The notes under the pieces are model-generated. The model made no database searches. It was not told where the DNA came from and saw only the letters and a list, made by a program, of their open reading frames with translations. 64,000 nt of DNA from NCBI GenBank assembly GCA_907164885.2, contig OU015495.1, positions 710,230 through 774,229 of the forward strand, written 5' to 3'. Shown here in pieces: positions 33,911 to 45,700 of the stretch; within the stretch, counting starts at the first letter, position 1, and each line of letters starts with the position of its first letter. The DNA comes from Dolomedes plantarius (Eukaryota; Arthropoda; Arachnida; Araneae; Dolomedidae). A program made the translations under genes and the position numbers.

Positions 33911-34985
33911 AAGCAACAATCAAGGTTTTGCGATAAGAGATTATTTTACATATTATTTCATTTCTCCTCAAAGAAGCATTCCTTGGAAGTATTCCCTGAA
34001 ACTTAAAATTTCAAAGAAAAGGATTTATCTCAACCAAGAGAAGGAAGAGACAATATTTCTAATGCAGCCATCTGTTGCAGAGAAAAGTAACAATTATAGG
34101 GTTGTAGATTAGAAAAATTCTTATAATGATTTTGCTGTAACCATTTTCATTTTTTATTTATATTAATACAGAAAAAATACAATTATTGTACCTTGCTCAA
34201 TCGTTTTTATCTCTTAAAGTGATGTATGGCGACTGCATGAAAATAAAGCTTTTGAAAGTTGAAAAGTTTTATTCTATGAAAAAAACGGACGAAAAAAATC
34301 TCTCTAATACAGTTCCATTATAAATCAAACTAATAAAACTAAAAATAACCCGTACAGAGATTTCTTCAAAAGTATCTTCATATTCAATAAAAGTTAACCT
34401 ATTTGGTTTTGAAAAGAAAATTGTTTATTTTCTTAGTAAAAGTAACTTCTTATTAAAAGTAACTGCATGGTCTTGTGAGCATTCTTAATCCGAGCATTTA
34501 TTCCTTAGAGTCAACGTATTTAAATTCAAATGGCGTCTAGAGGTAGGCAATGTGGATGCATATCTTATGTGCTTCTGAAATGTAAACGAGTTCACTTTAA
34601 TCATCTCCAACAAAGGACAGATTTTGACACCACTTTCACTACAACACCTCGATTGCAACTTGTATCACACCACGTCATTTTCCAATCCTGGTTGTCTTCT
34701 ACTGTCGCACATTCACTACAAAGCTGACTGAACCAAAGAAATTCGTCGAAAAACGGCTATTTGAAGGGGACCTGAAGAGAAAAAAGGTTTGAAATATAAA
34801 TATAATAATGAATTACCTGACATTTATATGGAATTTTCTAGTTTCCCCAAAACAAAATTTCTGACGGGAAAATTAGCCTATATTTTATCTTTGATTTATA
34901 TATTTAAATATTTAATTTTTCCTGGTGAGAGCAAAATAAAAAATATATATTTTCTATTCGACTGACCTTGTCGGTCTGGATATTG
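33911..34985. other. Tail of the Harbinger region and non-coding DNA
   Basis: AT-rich with small frames only (one of 65 residues at 34530). No family recognised. Confidence 0.4.
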
Positions 34986-35425
34986 CACTTTTTACCATGT
35001 TTTTATTAACTCGCTTTCTTGTTTGTTTGTGTGTGTGTGTGTTTGTCCGGTACACATCTTGCAATCGATTTTTAACTAACCTCCCGACTAGCTATACATT
35101 TGAAACTTTTAGAATAGCTCAGAACACGATGACAATGCCTTATTTTAATACTTTTAGCCTTCTTTAAGCAAAATTGAATTCATTTTCAGCTAATTTTGTT
35201 TTGTAGACTGGTGCATCCATCTATCGTCCGGGACGGGAACGAAAAGTTAAACGCAAGTTAACTTCCAATTAACTTCCTTTTCTTTCAAGTTGATGGGATA
35301 ATTCACCAAAAAATTTTTTTGAAAAGTATTTATTAATACATAGAATTGTCAAGTTTATATGATTCAACAGAAAGTTTAAAAAAATGGCATATAAAAAGTT
35401 CTTTTTATCTTGTAATTATTAATGT
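34986..35425 (+). repeat. Interspersed repeat R1, uninterrupted copy
   Basis: Matches 19302-19642 plus 20548-20640, and shows the pre-insertion state of the Helitron-like site near 35330. Confidence 0.78.
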
Positions 35426-37623
35426 TTTTATGATGCAATCATGCACAGTTTAATCATATCTGCCGTATGCATTATTTTATAACTTGCGTTTGTTGTTATG
35501 ATATGGAATTCGTTGGCAATCAACTTTACAGAATGAAATTTAATCCTCTTTTTGTTAGTAAAATTCATGGTTAATGGGCAGTTATAATTTTTGGTTGTAG
35601 AAAACTAGCAATAAAGATTAAGAAAACAAAATTTTCGTTTATTTCTAAGGAATGAATAATAAAAAAAAGAATTAATTGGTATCAATAAGGGATTCACGTA
35701 TTTATGATTTATTTTTCCTTTAGGTGTAAGCCGCCGAATCGGAAGGGTGCTAGCATTCAGAAGAACAGTCTGTCAACAAAAGTGTGTTTGTAGCTTATCC
35801 AATGTTTTGTTGCTGACATGTATGCTTCTAGCGGCTCGGGGTCGGCTTTAAAATGTTGGTCCCGGTCATCGTGTTGCAACAGTTGGTCACAGCATTTTCA
35901 ATCACCCAACCAACTAAGATTTCAAAGTGAATGTCTTTCACTCATGTGATGCCCTTACACTGAAATTGATGATAATCATTGAAAAAGGATAAATGAAATA
36001 AGATTCGCACATAAAAGTTGACATCAGAGGTACAAATCGAAAAGCATTTCCAATGAAGCTCTGTTAGATGTAATGTAGTGCCAATGAGATAATTTTCCCG
36101 AAATTCAGTTGGTCTATAAAAATACGTAATACATATATATACGGATTAGTGTTAAAAGTATCAGAAAATAATCAAAGATTTAAAATCTGATAAAAATTCT
36201 AAGATGCCTGAGATATAAATATTTGTTGAATGGTAGGTAATTTCAACAATAAAACCTTTAAATGTTGAGAAATTTTAAACGATTTATACCTGAGAAAAAT
36301 CTTTTGATCTGAGGTGTTGTCGTTTAGTAAAAAGATTCAGTTTTATGAAATCATATACAGGTGCAGCCATCATGCTTGAGAGGAGACGAGATTTGTAGGA
36401 AAATGTCAATAGCAGATTTGTAGTTTATGGATGGTAGAAATTAAGTTTCAAAATCCTACAGATTCATGAATGAAGTTTAGGGTCTCCCACTTTCATATCC
36501 CATTCAAGCGGTTCAGTTTCAAAAGAAAAAGAGTTTATAATACGGCAGATGTTCCATTGTATGTAATTACTCAGTTCTTTGTAATCTAAAAAAAGATGTT
36601 GTGCAGGAGAAAATTTTTCACGAGATTTAAAAAAAAAAACTTGAAAACACGTGTTTTCAAAACTGTTCTTATCCACTCATTATGAGTGATTATCTGTAAA
36701 CTGGAAAAGAAAAAAATGAATAATTTCTAAATTTATTTAAGTCTATCTTGTACCTATTGCCATAAAGGACTATTATATGATCTAAAAAGTATACACTAAA
36801 TATAAAGCCTACCATAAATGTCTGAATTATCAATGAAAATAATCAAAATAGAGACAGTTTTGAAATCTACCGATAGTTTAGGAAAGTTTCGCTTTCAACT
36901 TCCTGGGTTTAGGATAGATTTGACTGGAAAAAAAATTAATAAAGGATTCTGAATATTGTTTACTTTATATTAAACTGCAATGAGAACACATATGGGGACT
37001 CAAAAATCATCTGTATAAGTAAATCATACCGAAATACACAAAAAATTAAAAACTGAACGATAAGAAACTTAAATTTGAAAAAAAATTACAAATTGCAATA
37101 TTTTTTTTACAAAGTTAAGAACTCAGTTTTCTATTTTTCTTTATTTTAGTTTCAAAGCACTTTAAAAACTCACAAAATTTTAGCTCACACTCCAGATTTT
37201 TTAATACATTGTGAATAAAGAAAATAATCAGCTGACAAATTTTAGACATACACTGTCGTCAATAAAAAACCACAATAAATGACCAGAAAAATTTCCCCTT
37301 AAAAATACTAAAAATAAATAACAGTCTAACATAAAAAATCAAAGAAATGAATTTGAAAATACTATTTCTTAGTTTTCAATAACGTTGCGGGTAAGAACAG
37401 TTTTGAAAACAAGCTGCAAAATTCAAAATGGCTACAATATAGGTAAAGGTTTATTTTGTTACAAACCTTCTGAAGAGGAAATGGACAGTTTTCTAACAAA
37501 CATTGAACTGAAAAACTACATATTTTTGCATTAAACTTCTTAAAGAAGTATAGACTTTTACTAAATAATTCAGCTACACCTACATGAAGGAGTGCCACCT
37601 GAATCAGAGTCTAGTGCTAGCAA

Positions 37624-37654
<31 letters not shown>

Positions 37655-38338
37655 TTTAATTTAATTAAATTTTTTTTTTTTGGGGGGGGGGGGGATTTGA
37701 GGGTGGTTTTGAACGCCACCACCTCATATGTTTCTAAGAGAAAATACCAGAAAAAATTTCAAAAATTGGAGGGAGGATTTCTCCTCCAAATTTGGTTATT
37801 GAAATTTGGTTATCCAAATTGAGTTATTCCAAATTTGGATTTAGTGATCATTTAAAAAATATAACTTATAATTTTCAATTTCTAGGGATATTTAAATATA
37901 GTAAAATATTTAAATCTCTCTCTTCGTATGAATTGTAGATCCTATAAAAATATTTAACATCAACGTTTAAACGAGCACGGTTCAATGAACAAGGAATATT
38001 TTATTAACATACATTAGCGAACCATAAAGGGAAAGAATTTATATTAAACTTCGACAGTATCAAGTATTATTAAGAGATAAGAAGGAAGGGTAAAAAATTA
38101 AAATAGAAATTATCAAGATAAAGGTTATAGTATAGCTATATTTATTCTGTTTTAGCCAGGAACTAAAATTAGTTTATATTAGCTATTTTCAATAACCAGA
38201 TAATAAATTAAATAAATAAGGATTTTTTTCTTGTTGTCATTGACCTTGCAGGAAGTATAAATTAATTTTCATAAATTTATGATGTCATGATGTCTGAAAA
38301 ATCAATGATCCACCTTCAAACTGATAAATGTATATATA
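35426..38338. other. Intergenic, AT-rich, no gene seen
   Basis: Contains an (ATTT)n run at 37625-37655 and a T12/G13 junction at 37670-37694. Frames up to 78 residues are low-complexity. Nothing recognised over 2.9 kb. Confidence 0.5.
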
Positions 38339-39151
38339 CACTCGATTCTGTTTTTACACGGTTTGTTTTAATTTAACATAGTTAAAACTGCCATTTTATA
38401 ATTCTAATTTGATTAAAATTTTAGAAAAATATTTCCATTAATCGTAATTTTCTGCGAAATGTTATGGGAATTACCCTTGTTTATTATCTGGGAAATGTTT
38501 TGGTAATGCCCTTGTTTATTGACTTATGTTTAGTTTCTACCAAACTGGAAGAGTCTATATTGTTAATTATAGCAGAATAATCAAAAATAAAATTGAGAGA
38601 TGATAGTAAAATAGGAAAGCAATACTTTTTTATCATCTGATTTATTAAAATTTTTATTGAAATCATGTTTTAATTCTATTTACGAATTATGAAAAATGTC
38701 GAATACTACAACAATAAAATTCAAAAGGAAAGATATATATTTGGAAACTAAAATTAAAATTTTTTACATCAACTTTAAAAGCAGAAGGATCAACGTCGTT
38801 AGGCAAGATTTTTGATCTGAGTTAAGCACCAATAAGAACTCATGAAAGGAAATGAAGTTTCTATCAGACAATTTGCAATTTATGGAAAAAAACCATCTAA
38901 GTCGCCATTATACATTCGAGATACTTAAAGGATTTTTTTTTATCAAATACAATGTGAAAGAATGCACATACAAACGAAATTTGGCTCTTTAAATATTTTA
39001 ATACAGTGTTATGTATGAATCCTTTTATTTTGCTTATTTTTTATTAAAAATATGCTACCAGTAATCTATTTTATCTAGGTACTTTTATCTAGGTCTTTTG
39101 TTACACTGAGTTTTCCGGGACGTATCTACCGTGTAAAAACAAAATTGGGTG
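38339..39151. mobile_element. Tigger/pogo-like MITE downstream of gene B
   Basis: Ends CACTCGATTCTGTTTTTACA and, reverse complement at right, CACCCAATTTTGTTTTTACA, both running into CGG. The right side (TATCTACCGTGT) is like the right side of 8077-8916, so they are probably related. Left flank TA; right flank CA, so the target copy has changed. 813 bp, no coding. Confidence 0.6.
39024..39029 (-). promoter_or_regulatory. Likely poly(A) signal of gene B
   Basis: AATAAA on the minus strand, 284 nt after the gene B stop codon. It is the first one downstream and lies inside the Tigger-like MITE. Confidence 0.5.
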
Positions 39152-39312
39152 CACAATTACTTCCTTCTGCATACATTGTTACAGCAGAAGATGATCATCG
39201 AGCTCAAAGTTTTATGGAAAATGTAGTACCCTCCCAGTACCGTGGATCAGTCTCAATCCTAAACTCTTAACAGAATAGAAGATTTTGAAGAAAACTATTT
39301 CCAGGATGGTCT

Positions 39313-39718
39313 CTAATTTTGGCTATATCCTGTCTCAGCACGATACCTGTTGAGTATGGGACCGTAGTACTCATCTATAGGTGGCCTTTCTTGCTTACTA
39401 CCTCGATACTCATCATCGTATTCTCCAAGATGCGAATCTTGATATCCGTATTCAGTAATATCATCATCGTCATCATTAGGCTGATAATTGATTGCCGAGA
39501 CTCCGTGATAATCATTATTAGTTTCCTGCATGAAGGATGGTTCCTCTTGAAAGGATCCATCTCTGTAATCATCATTATAATAACTGCATTTAATGGATTC
39601 TTTTATCATATCAGAAGCTTTCTCTCCTATCATGATAGCAGGAACACCTGTATTACCGGAAACGATCTTGGGCATAATAGAAGTGTCGGCCACCCTCAAA
39701 CCTCGGATGTTCTTCACC
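39313..39718 (-). CDS. Gene B last exon: catalytic Asn motif and acidic tail
   Basis: 406 nt, acceptor AG at 39719-39720, stop TAG at 39313-39315. It encodes [20 protein letters not shown] then [18 protein letters not shown], the end of a normal GMC enzyme. After that a tail of about 80 residues with [24 protein letters not shown] and [14 protein letters not shown] follows. Typical family members stop soon after the GEKA helix, so this tail is unusual. Confidence 0.93.
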
Positions 39719-42700
39719 CTGTAAAGTATTTTAAACGAATGAGGACAGTTCTGAAAACATGTATTTGTGATGAAAGTGATATTTTTATAATTTTCAAAAC
39801 AAGTAACTTTATAACTTCATAAGATTTTGAGAATTCCCCAGTTAAAGGAAAATTATACAATATAAAGCGTAATCAGTTTTTTTTTACACAATGTATGAGT
39901 GCCAAAGGCTAAAAACAAAGACTACGTGGCATACTAAATTTTTAAAATTTATTATTCTTTGTTTCACTTTAACATCTATACAGCGCAAATCCTTTGCTTT
40001 TGCAATTATTCGGGTAGTATTAAAGACATTTAAAATTGTAAGCTTTTTTTGTCCATTAAAGGACTGCATGTGCGTATACCGGACGAACCTCAAGGCGTAA
40101 AAGTCTTCTCCCAAACGTTTGTGCCATTGATACCATTCTTTATTAGACTTAACTTGAAAGTATCATATCGGGAAAAGGATTTTCACTTTTGAAGCGTTTA
40201 AATTATTTTTTAACATATTTATCTAAGACATTCCTAGTGGGCTTATTATCTATCATAGCGCATTGATTTAATAGATTACATTTATGATGCGCTCGCGGAC
40301 AATTTACTTTCAAATAATTGTTTCCTTTAAATGGTATACTGGAAATAATGATATTTCAAGCGAAAATTGAAGCTTACATTTTACACTAATATTTACAATA
40401 CTACGAGTATAATGCAGTATGTTTATTGGGTACATTTTTACCTCAGTTTTGGGTCGACAACGGTTGTGGGATCACTGGGATCTCCCATTTTCGCAGTTCC
40501 ACAGTAATGGCTGAGTGTGATAAGTACGGTTCTGGCTTGACACCGAAAATAAGCCTCTTCATTGTTGGCATACCTCTCACAGCCAGGATATAGAGTTCGT
40601 ATAGGTCGAGATCCTACGACTCTAAGTTGTCTGCTGGTAGCAATCCTCCTGCAGGTTTTCATGCCTGTTAAAAAAACAAAATGAAATTTTCAACAGCAAA
40701 AATGCATTATTTACCAATTACACAGAAATTAATGAAAATAAAGGTGTTTTTTCAAGCTGAGAGCTTAAGATATATAGGCTTTATATTTTTGAACTATAAT
40801 TAATGTAGCAATACAATGTCCAAAAATATGATCTATAAATATAAAACGCTTAGGTATGCGGCACAAAAATCGACGATATTTCTACACTCAGAATGGCAAC
40901 GGCTGCAACTACCGGATGTAAACATTAGCGGCCGTCCGCAATTTAAAACCGCGTGTGTGCAGCGGTGACATTTGTTACAACCACTAATGGTTTGACAAAA
41001 TATGTCCAGACCTGTCAAATCCATTGCTTCTACCCCAGTCCAAATAGACCCGATTTTGACGAATGGCTAAAAAAAATATGAAAGTTTTTAAAATTGGTGG
41101 AGATGTTTGTTTCGGCATACTGTTGAACATACTAAAAGTCGTCACCGAACATACTTGAGCTTTCGCCGCCATCTTGTAAAATGTGTAGACTTTTTTGGTT
41201 TTTTGCAAGTAACTTCAAAAATATTGATTTTATGTAAAACAATTGAATACAAAAATTGAAGAGCATTAAATTGTGAACAAAAAAATTATTTACATTTTTT
41301 TATAAGTCTAACACGAACAAAGATAATTGACTTTGAAAATAACGAATAATCACGCGTAGGACGCGGATGCGCGGGTCATCCCCATCGCGATGGGGGGATG
41401 ACCCGCGCATGTGCCCCAAAAGTCTTACACACTCACGTATGTCATACCTCTGCATATCAAAACTCGAGAGAAAGTTGCAGCAGCATCCAATCCATTGTTA
41501 TCAGGTTGTATTGTGAGGCTTGGTGGATTCTATCTTTTTATGTCATACTTAGGCTACATTGGGTACATAATGGCTGGAAGTGGGTAAACATAAATACTAA
41601 ATTTGATGTATGCAACTACGTCAGTATAAAAAACGTTGCCTGGCCATGCATACGCTAGAAAAATCCTAGCTTATTTATTTACCCAAACAGCTTTAGCAAA
41701 AATAAATTTTGACGCATGGATATATCTGATTTCAAAAGCAATAATCTCCATGAGTTGCTTAGGGATTTTGGTATTGAACTACCATCACTAGAAACCATAA
41801 ACGGGCATACTCATAAACGAGGCATAGAGATTAAAATGAGGTTAAAATGCCTTTGAAGCGGTTAAAAGAGAATGGTCCAACTGCATCCCTCTGGGTTCAG
41901 TACATAGAAATGGTAAAGCTTATGAAAGCTTGATCACCGTCAATTGTACGGTGAATGTAAACGGTTTCAATATATTAGTAAACCCGTTGTTTCTTTTCCA
42001 GAGGATAGAGATTGTTAAACAAAACGACGAAGAAATGACTAGCATTTCTATTTAGAATATGAGTTAGCTACTTTTACGCTTGCTCTGTTTAATGAAGCTG
42101 GCATGCGAGAGACAACGACATTGGCTAGGTACGACGTTTTTGAAGTTTCAAACAAAGACCTTAACCTTCTGAACTGCGTCAACATTGTGGACAGTGGTTT
42201 TCTCCTACACCGTGTCAAATGGGGTACACAATTAACTTTTTCGGATGCTTGCACAAATTAAGTTAACTATATAAAAAAGCATTATGGGACCAGCTGTATA
42301 GTCGTTTTTAATGGCTAATCCAACACCAATAACAGTACAAAAAATTGAAGAAAATCTACGGTCTATTGTGATAAAATCTGTAGACATAAGTTTTGATGGA
42401 AACATGCAAGGTACTGTTCAACAATAACAGTTCCTTTCAAATGAAAACAACAACAGTAAACTGATCAGCATGCTATCAGCTGAGCTGGAAAACAGTGGGA
42501 TTCGATTCCGACAATGTAATGACGAAGCCGACATTCTTATTGTAAATACTGCAATGAATGAAGCATGTTCTGATAACAACATCATTGTAATCATCGGTGA
42601 AGATCTTGACCACCTGGTTCTATTATCAGCTCTCCTACAGAAAAGACATTTTCCTTGTCAAAACATGCAAAGGGAAAGCAAAGAAAAAAATGCATTCATT

Positions 42701-45700
42701 AAATAAAATACAATCATCGGGACATACCAAAGTATCCTTTTTCTCCATATGTTCAGTGGATGCGATACTACTTCTGCAGCATTCAACAAAGGAAAGAAAA
42801 ATTGTGTAAAAATGTTCTAAAGTAAAGATATGGAACACAACGTGACAGTAGTTAATAAATGCAACTCATCGCATAATGATGTTGCTTAAGCAGGAGAATG
42901 CTTTTTTCTAATCTGGTATAGAGCACATCCCAGTGAAAAGTCCCTAAATAAGTTTAGGTACAAATGCTTCGCAAAATTTGTCACTAAAATAAAACCATAT
43001 ATTTCGTCTCTTCCCTCAACTGAAGAGGCAGCCATGTGAAATTCCTTTCGGTTGTATCACCAAGTGCAAAAGTGGTTTGGGAATGAATAGAATCCTGAAG
43101 TGTGGGCTGGAAATGTCAAAAGAAAACCCTCGTGCCCATCACAACTATGGATGCAGTGGCTCCCGTTTCAGTTTTAAGCATGGTGTTTGAGAACTGTAAG
43201 ATTGACTGGGGAGAAAGATGCGTGTGTCGGAAAGCAAGCATCAACTGCACAACGGCCTACAATAACTGCAATGGGGTATGTCACCATCACATACCCCATT
43301 GCAGTTATTGCACTGTAGATCATGAGGATCCAATAAAAGGAATTTATGAATGAGGTGGTGCTAGCTGACCCATAGACGATCTTTTCAAGACTGATGACGC
43401 GAACAATCCCGTACCGAAAAAAGCACGACAACCATAAAGTAGGCAAGCTTAAAAAATTATATACAATGTAAATATGGAAGTGAATAAATCCAAGTTTATT
43501 ACATTCGTTCATAAAATTAAAAATGATCAATTATCTACATACCAAAAAACATTAGTCTATTTTCTTGTGTTTAAAGATTGCGCAAATGTGGGAGAGGAGA
43601 GAATTCAAAGGAAAGAGCCTGCAACGAGACTTGGACGCTACATTCATAATCAACCCGCTTTAATAGTCAATATTTTGGTTCGTGTTAGTGTTACGACAAA
43701 ATGTATTTAATATTTTTTGTACACAATTTAATGTTCTTTAATTTTTGTATAAAACTTTTTTTTTGCATAAAGTTAATATTTTCCAAGTTATTTACAAAAA
43801 CACAAAAATGGCCTTCAAAATCTTTAAACAACTCATGGAGATTACTGCTTTATAAATCAGATATGTCCATGGCGTCAAAAATTATTTTTGCTAAAGCTGT
43901 TTGGGTAAATAAATGAGCTAGGATTTTTCTAGCGTATGCATGGCCAGGCAACATATTTTTTTACTGACGTAGTTGCGTACATCGAATTTAGTATTTATTT
44001 TTACCCACTCCCAGCCATTATGTACCCAATGTAGCCTAAGTATGACATAAAAAGATCCACCAAGCCACACAATACAACCTGATAACATTATATTGGATGT
44101 TGCTGCAACTTTCTGTCGAGCTTTGATATGCAGAGGTTTGACATACGTGAGTGTGTAAGACTTTTGGGGCGCATGCGCGGGTCATCCCCCCATCGCGATG
44201 GGGATGACCCGCGCATCCGCATCCTACGCGTGATTGTTCGCTATTTTCAAAGCTATTATCGCTATTATCTTTCTTCGTGTTAGACTTATAAAAAATGTAA
44301 ATAAGTTTTTTTCATAATTTAATGCTCTTCAATTTTTGGATTCAATTTTTTTACATAAAATCAATATTTTTGAAGTTACTTGCAAAAAACCAAAGAAGTC
44401 TACGCATTTTCCAAGATGGATCTACACATTTTCAAGTCTGATCGGTGGGGACTTTTAGTATGTTCAACAGTATGTCCAAACAAACATGTCCACCAATTTT
44501 CAAAACTTTCATATTTTTTTTAGCCATGAAACCTATTTTGACTGGGTTATTAGTCATGGGCAGTTGTATGTAGGTTTATCTAGAGACCGTTCTATTGATT
44601 CTGTCACTGTAGTATCTCCTACTTCTGAAATACTCAACTGTGTATATCATGAAGTTTTATGAATATCATAGTTGTAATCCAAACTATATTTTAGTACTTC
44701 CTGAATTTTGACTCTATTTTATAAGTGAAGAAATTTTTCCAACAATATATTATTTGATATGATTAAGTGCAAATATCTAAATTGTGAACAATAGTACATA
44801 CAGAGAGTGATGTAATCTACACTATATTTTAGTACTGGCTGAATTTTTACTTCATTTTTTAAGTGAAAAAAATTTTCCCCAACATTTCTTACTTGATGTA
44901 ATGATAAAGTGTAGATATATTAACTGTACATACAGAGAGGGATGTAATTTTTAAAATCATTGGTGTTGGGTTTCTCAGTCTTATCTTTAAATCTGTTCTG
45001 AAGTAATGGAAATTCACATTTTTTAATCGCGATGATTTAGAATCAGCCTTATAGTGAATTTTGCAATGATTATAAATTCTGTGGCTGAGCTCCCACTACC
45101 CCTTAACAACGTATATTTATGATGGAAATTAATGGTAACGTTCCTTACATATTTTACTTTCAGTTGAGATCTTTTGCAAATGAAAATATAAAACTAAAAG
45201 CGACCATGCTGGTCGCGCAGCGGCTAGTTTGATATATTTTGTAACTAGAAAATTGTTATAATGTTTTATAACAGAATATCAGAAATGACGGCCAAACAAA
45301 ATTGTAGTTAACTTTCAATTATATCATATTATAATTATTTAAAATCTAATGTAATTTATACAGTGATATTGGAAATTCTCTGTGCGCTTGATTTAAAAAA
45401 AGTTTCAATTAATTACATACATCAAAATATTAAAACAAATATTCAGTGTGTTCTGCGACAATACCCATAGAATTTAGGGACACGCAGAATTCGTGTTCAG
45501 ACTCGAGAACAGTGTCCTTGAAAATGTCGAGTAACACTTTTTTTCAGTTTTTGTGTGCTGTATTTGTCATAGATTTTTTATTAAAATCTTGTGATTGGAT
45601 TTGAATTGTTCTGCATCCTACATGTTTTCCGTGATCGTTTCAACATATATGGATGCTTAAATGTTCAGATAATTGTGACATGAATATAAGTACCTTGCAC

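Larger units (their letters stand above)
41033..44540 (+). mobile_element. Long-TIR DNA transposon carrying an SGCDTTS-family gene
   Basis: Arms 41033-41774 (742 nt) and 43811-44540 (730 nt) are inverted copies, e.g. CTTACACACTCACGTATGTC at 41424 with its counterpart at about 44150. Between them is a decayed plus-strand gene (41716-43355). The outermost bases align as CCCAGTCCAAATAG and CCCAGTCAAAATAG. A target duplication was not found. Both arms include a 44-nt GC-rich palindrome. It lies in gene B intron 10. The superfamily is unclear to me. Confidence 0.75.

Noticed and set aside
35720..35890. GC-richer patch that could be a SINE head
   Set aside because: No convincing A or B box could be placed.
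39319..39822. 167-residue plus-strand frame
   Set aside because: It is the antisense shadow of the gene B last exon, whose minus-strand product has clear GMC motifs.
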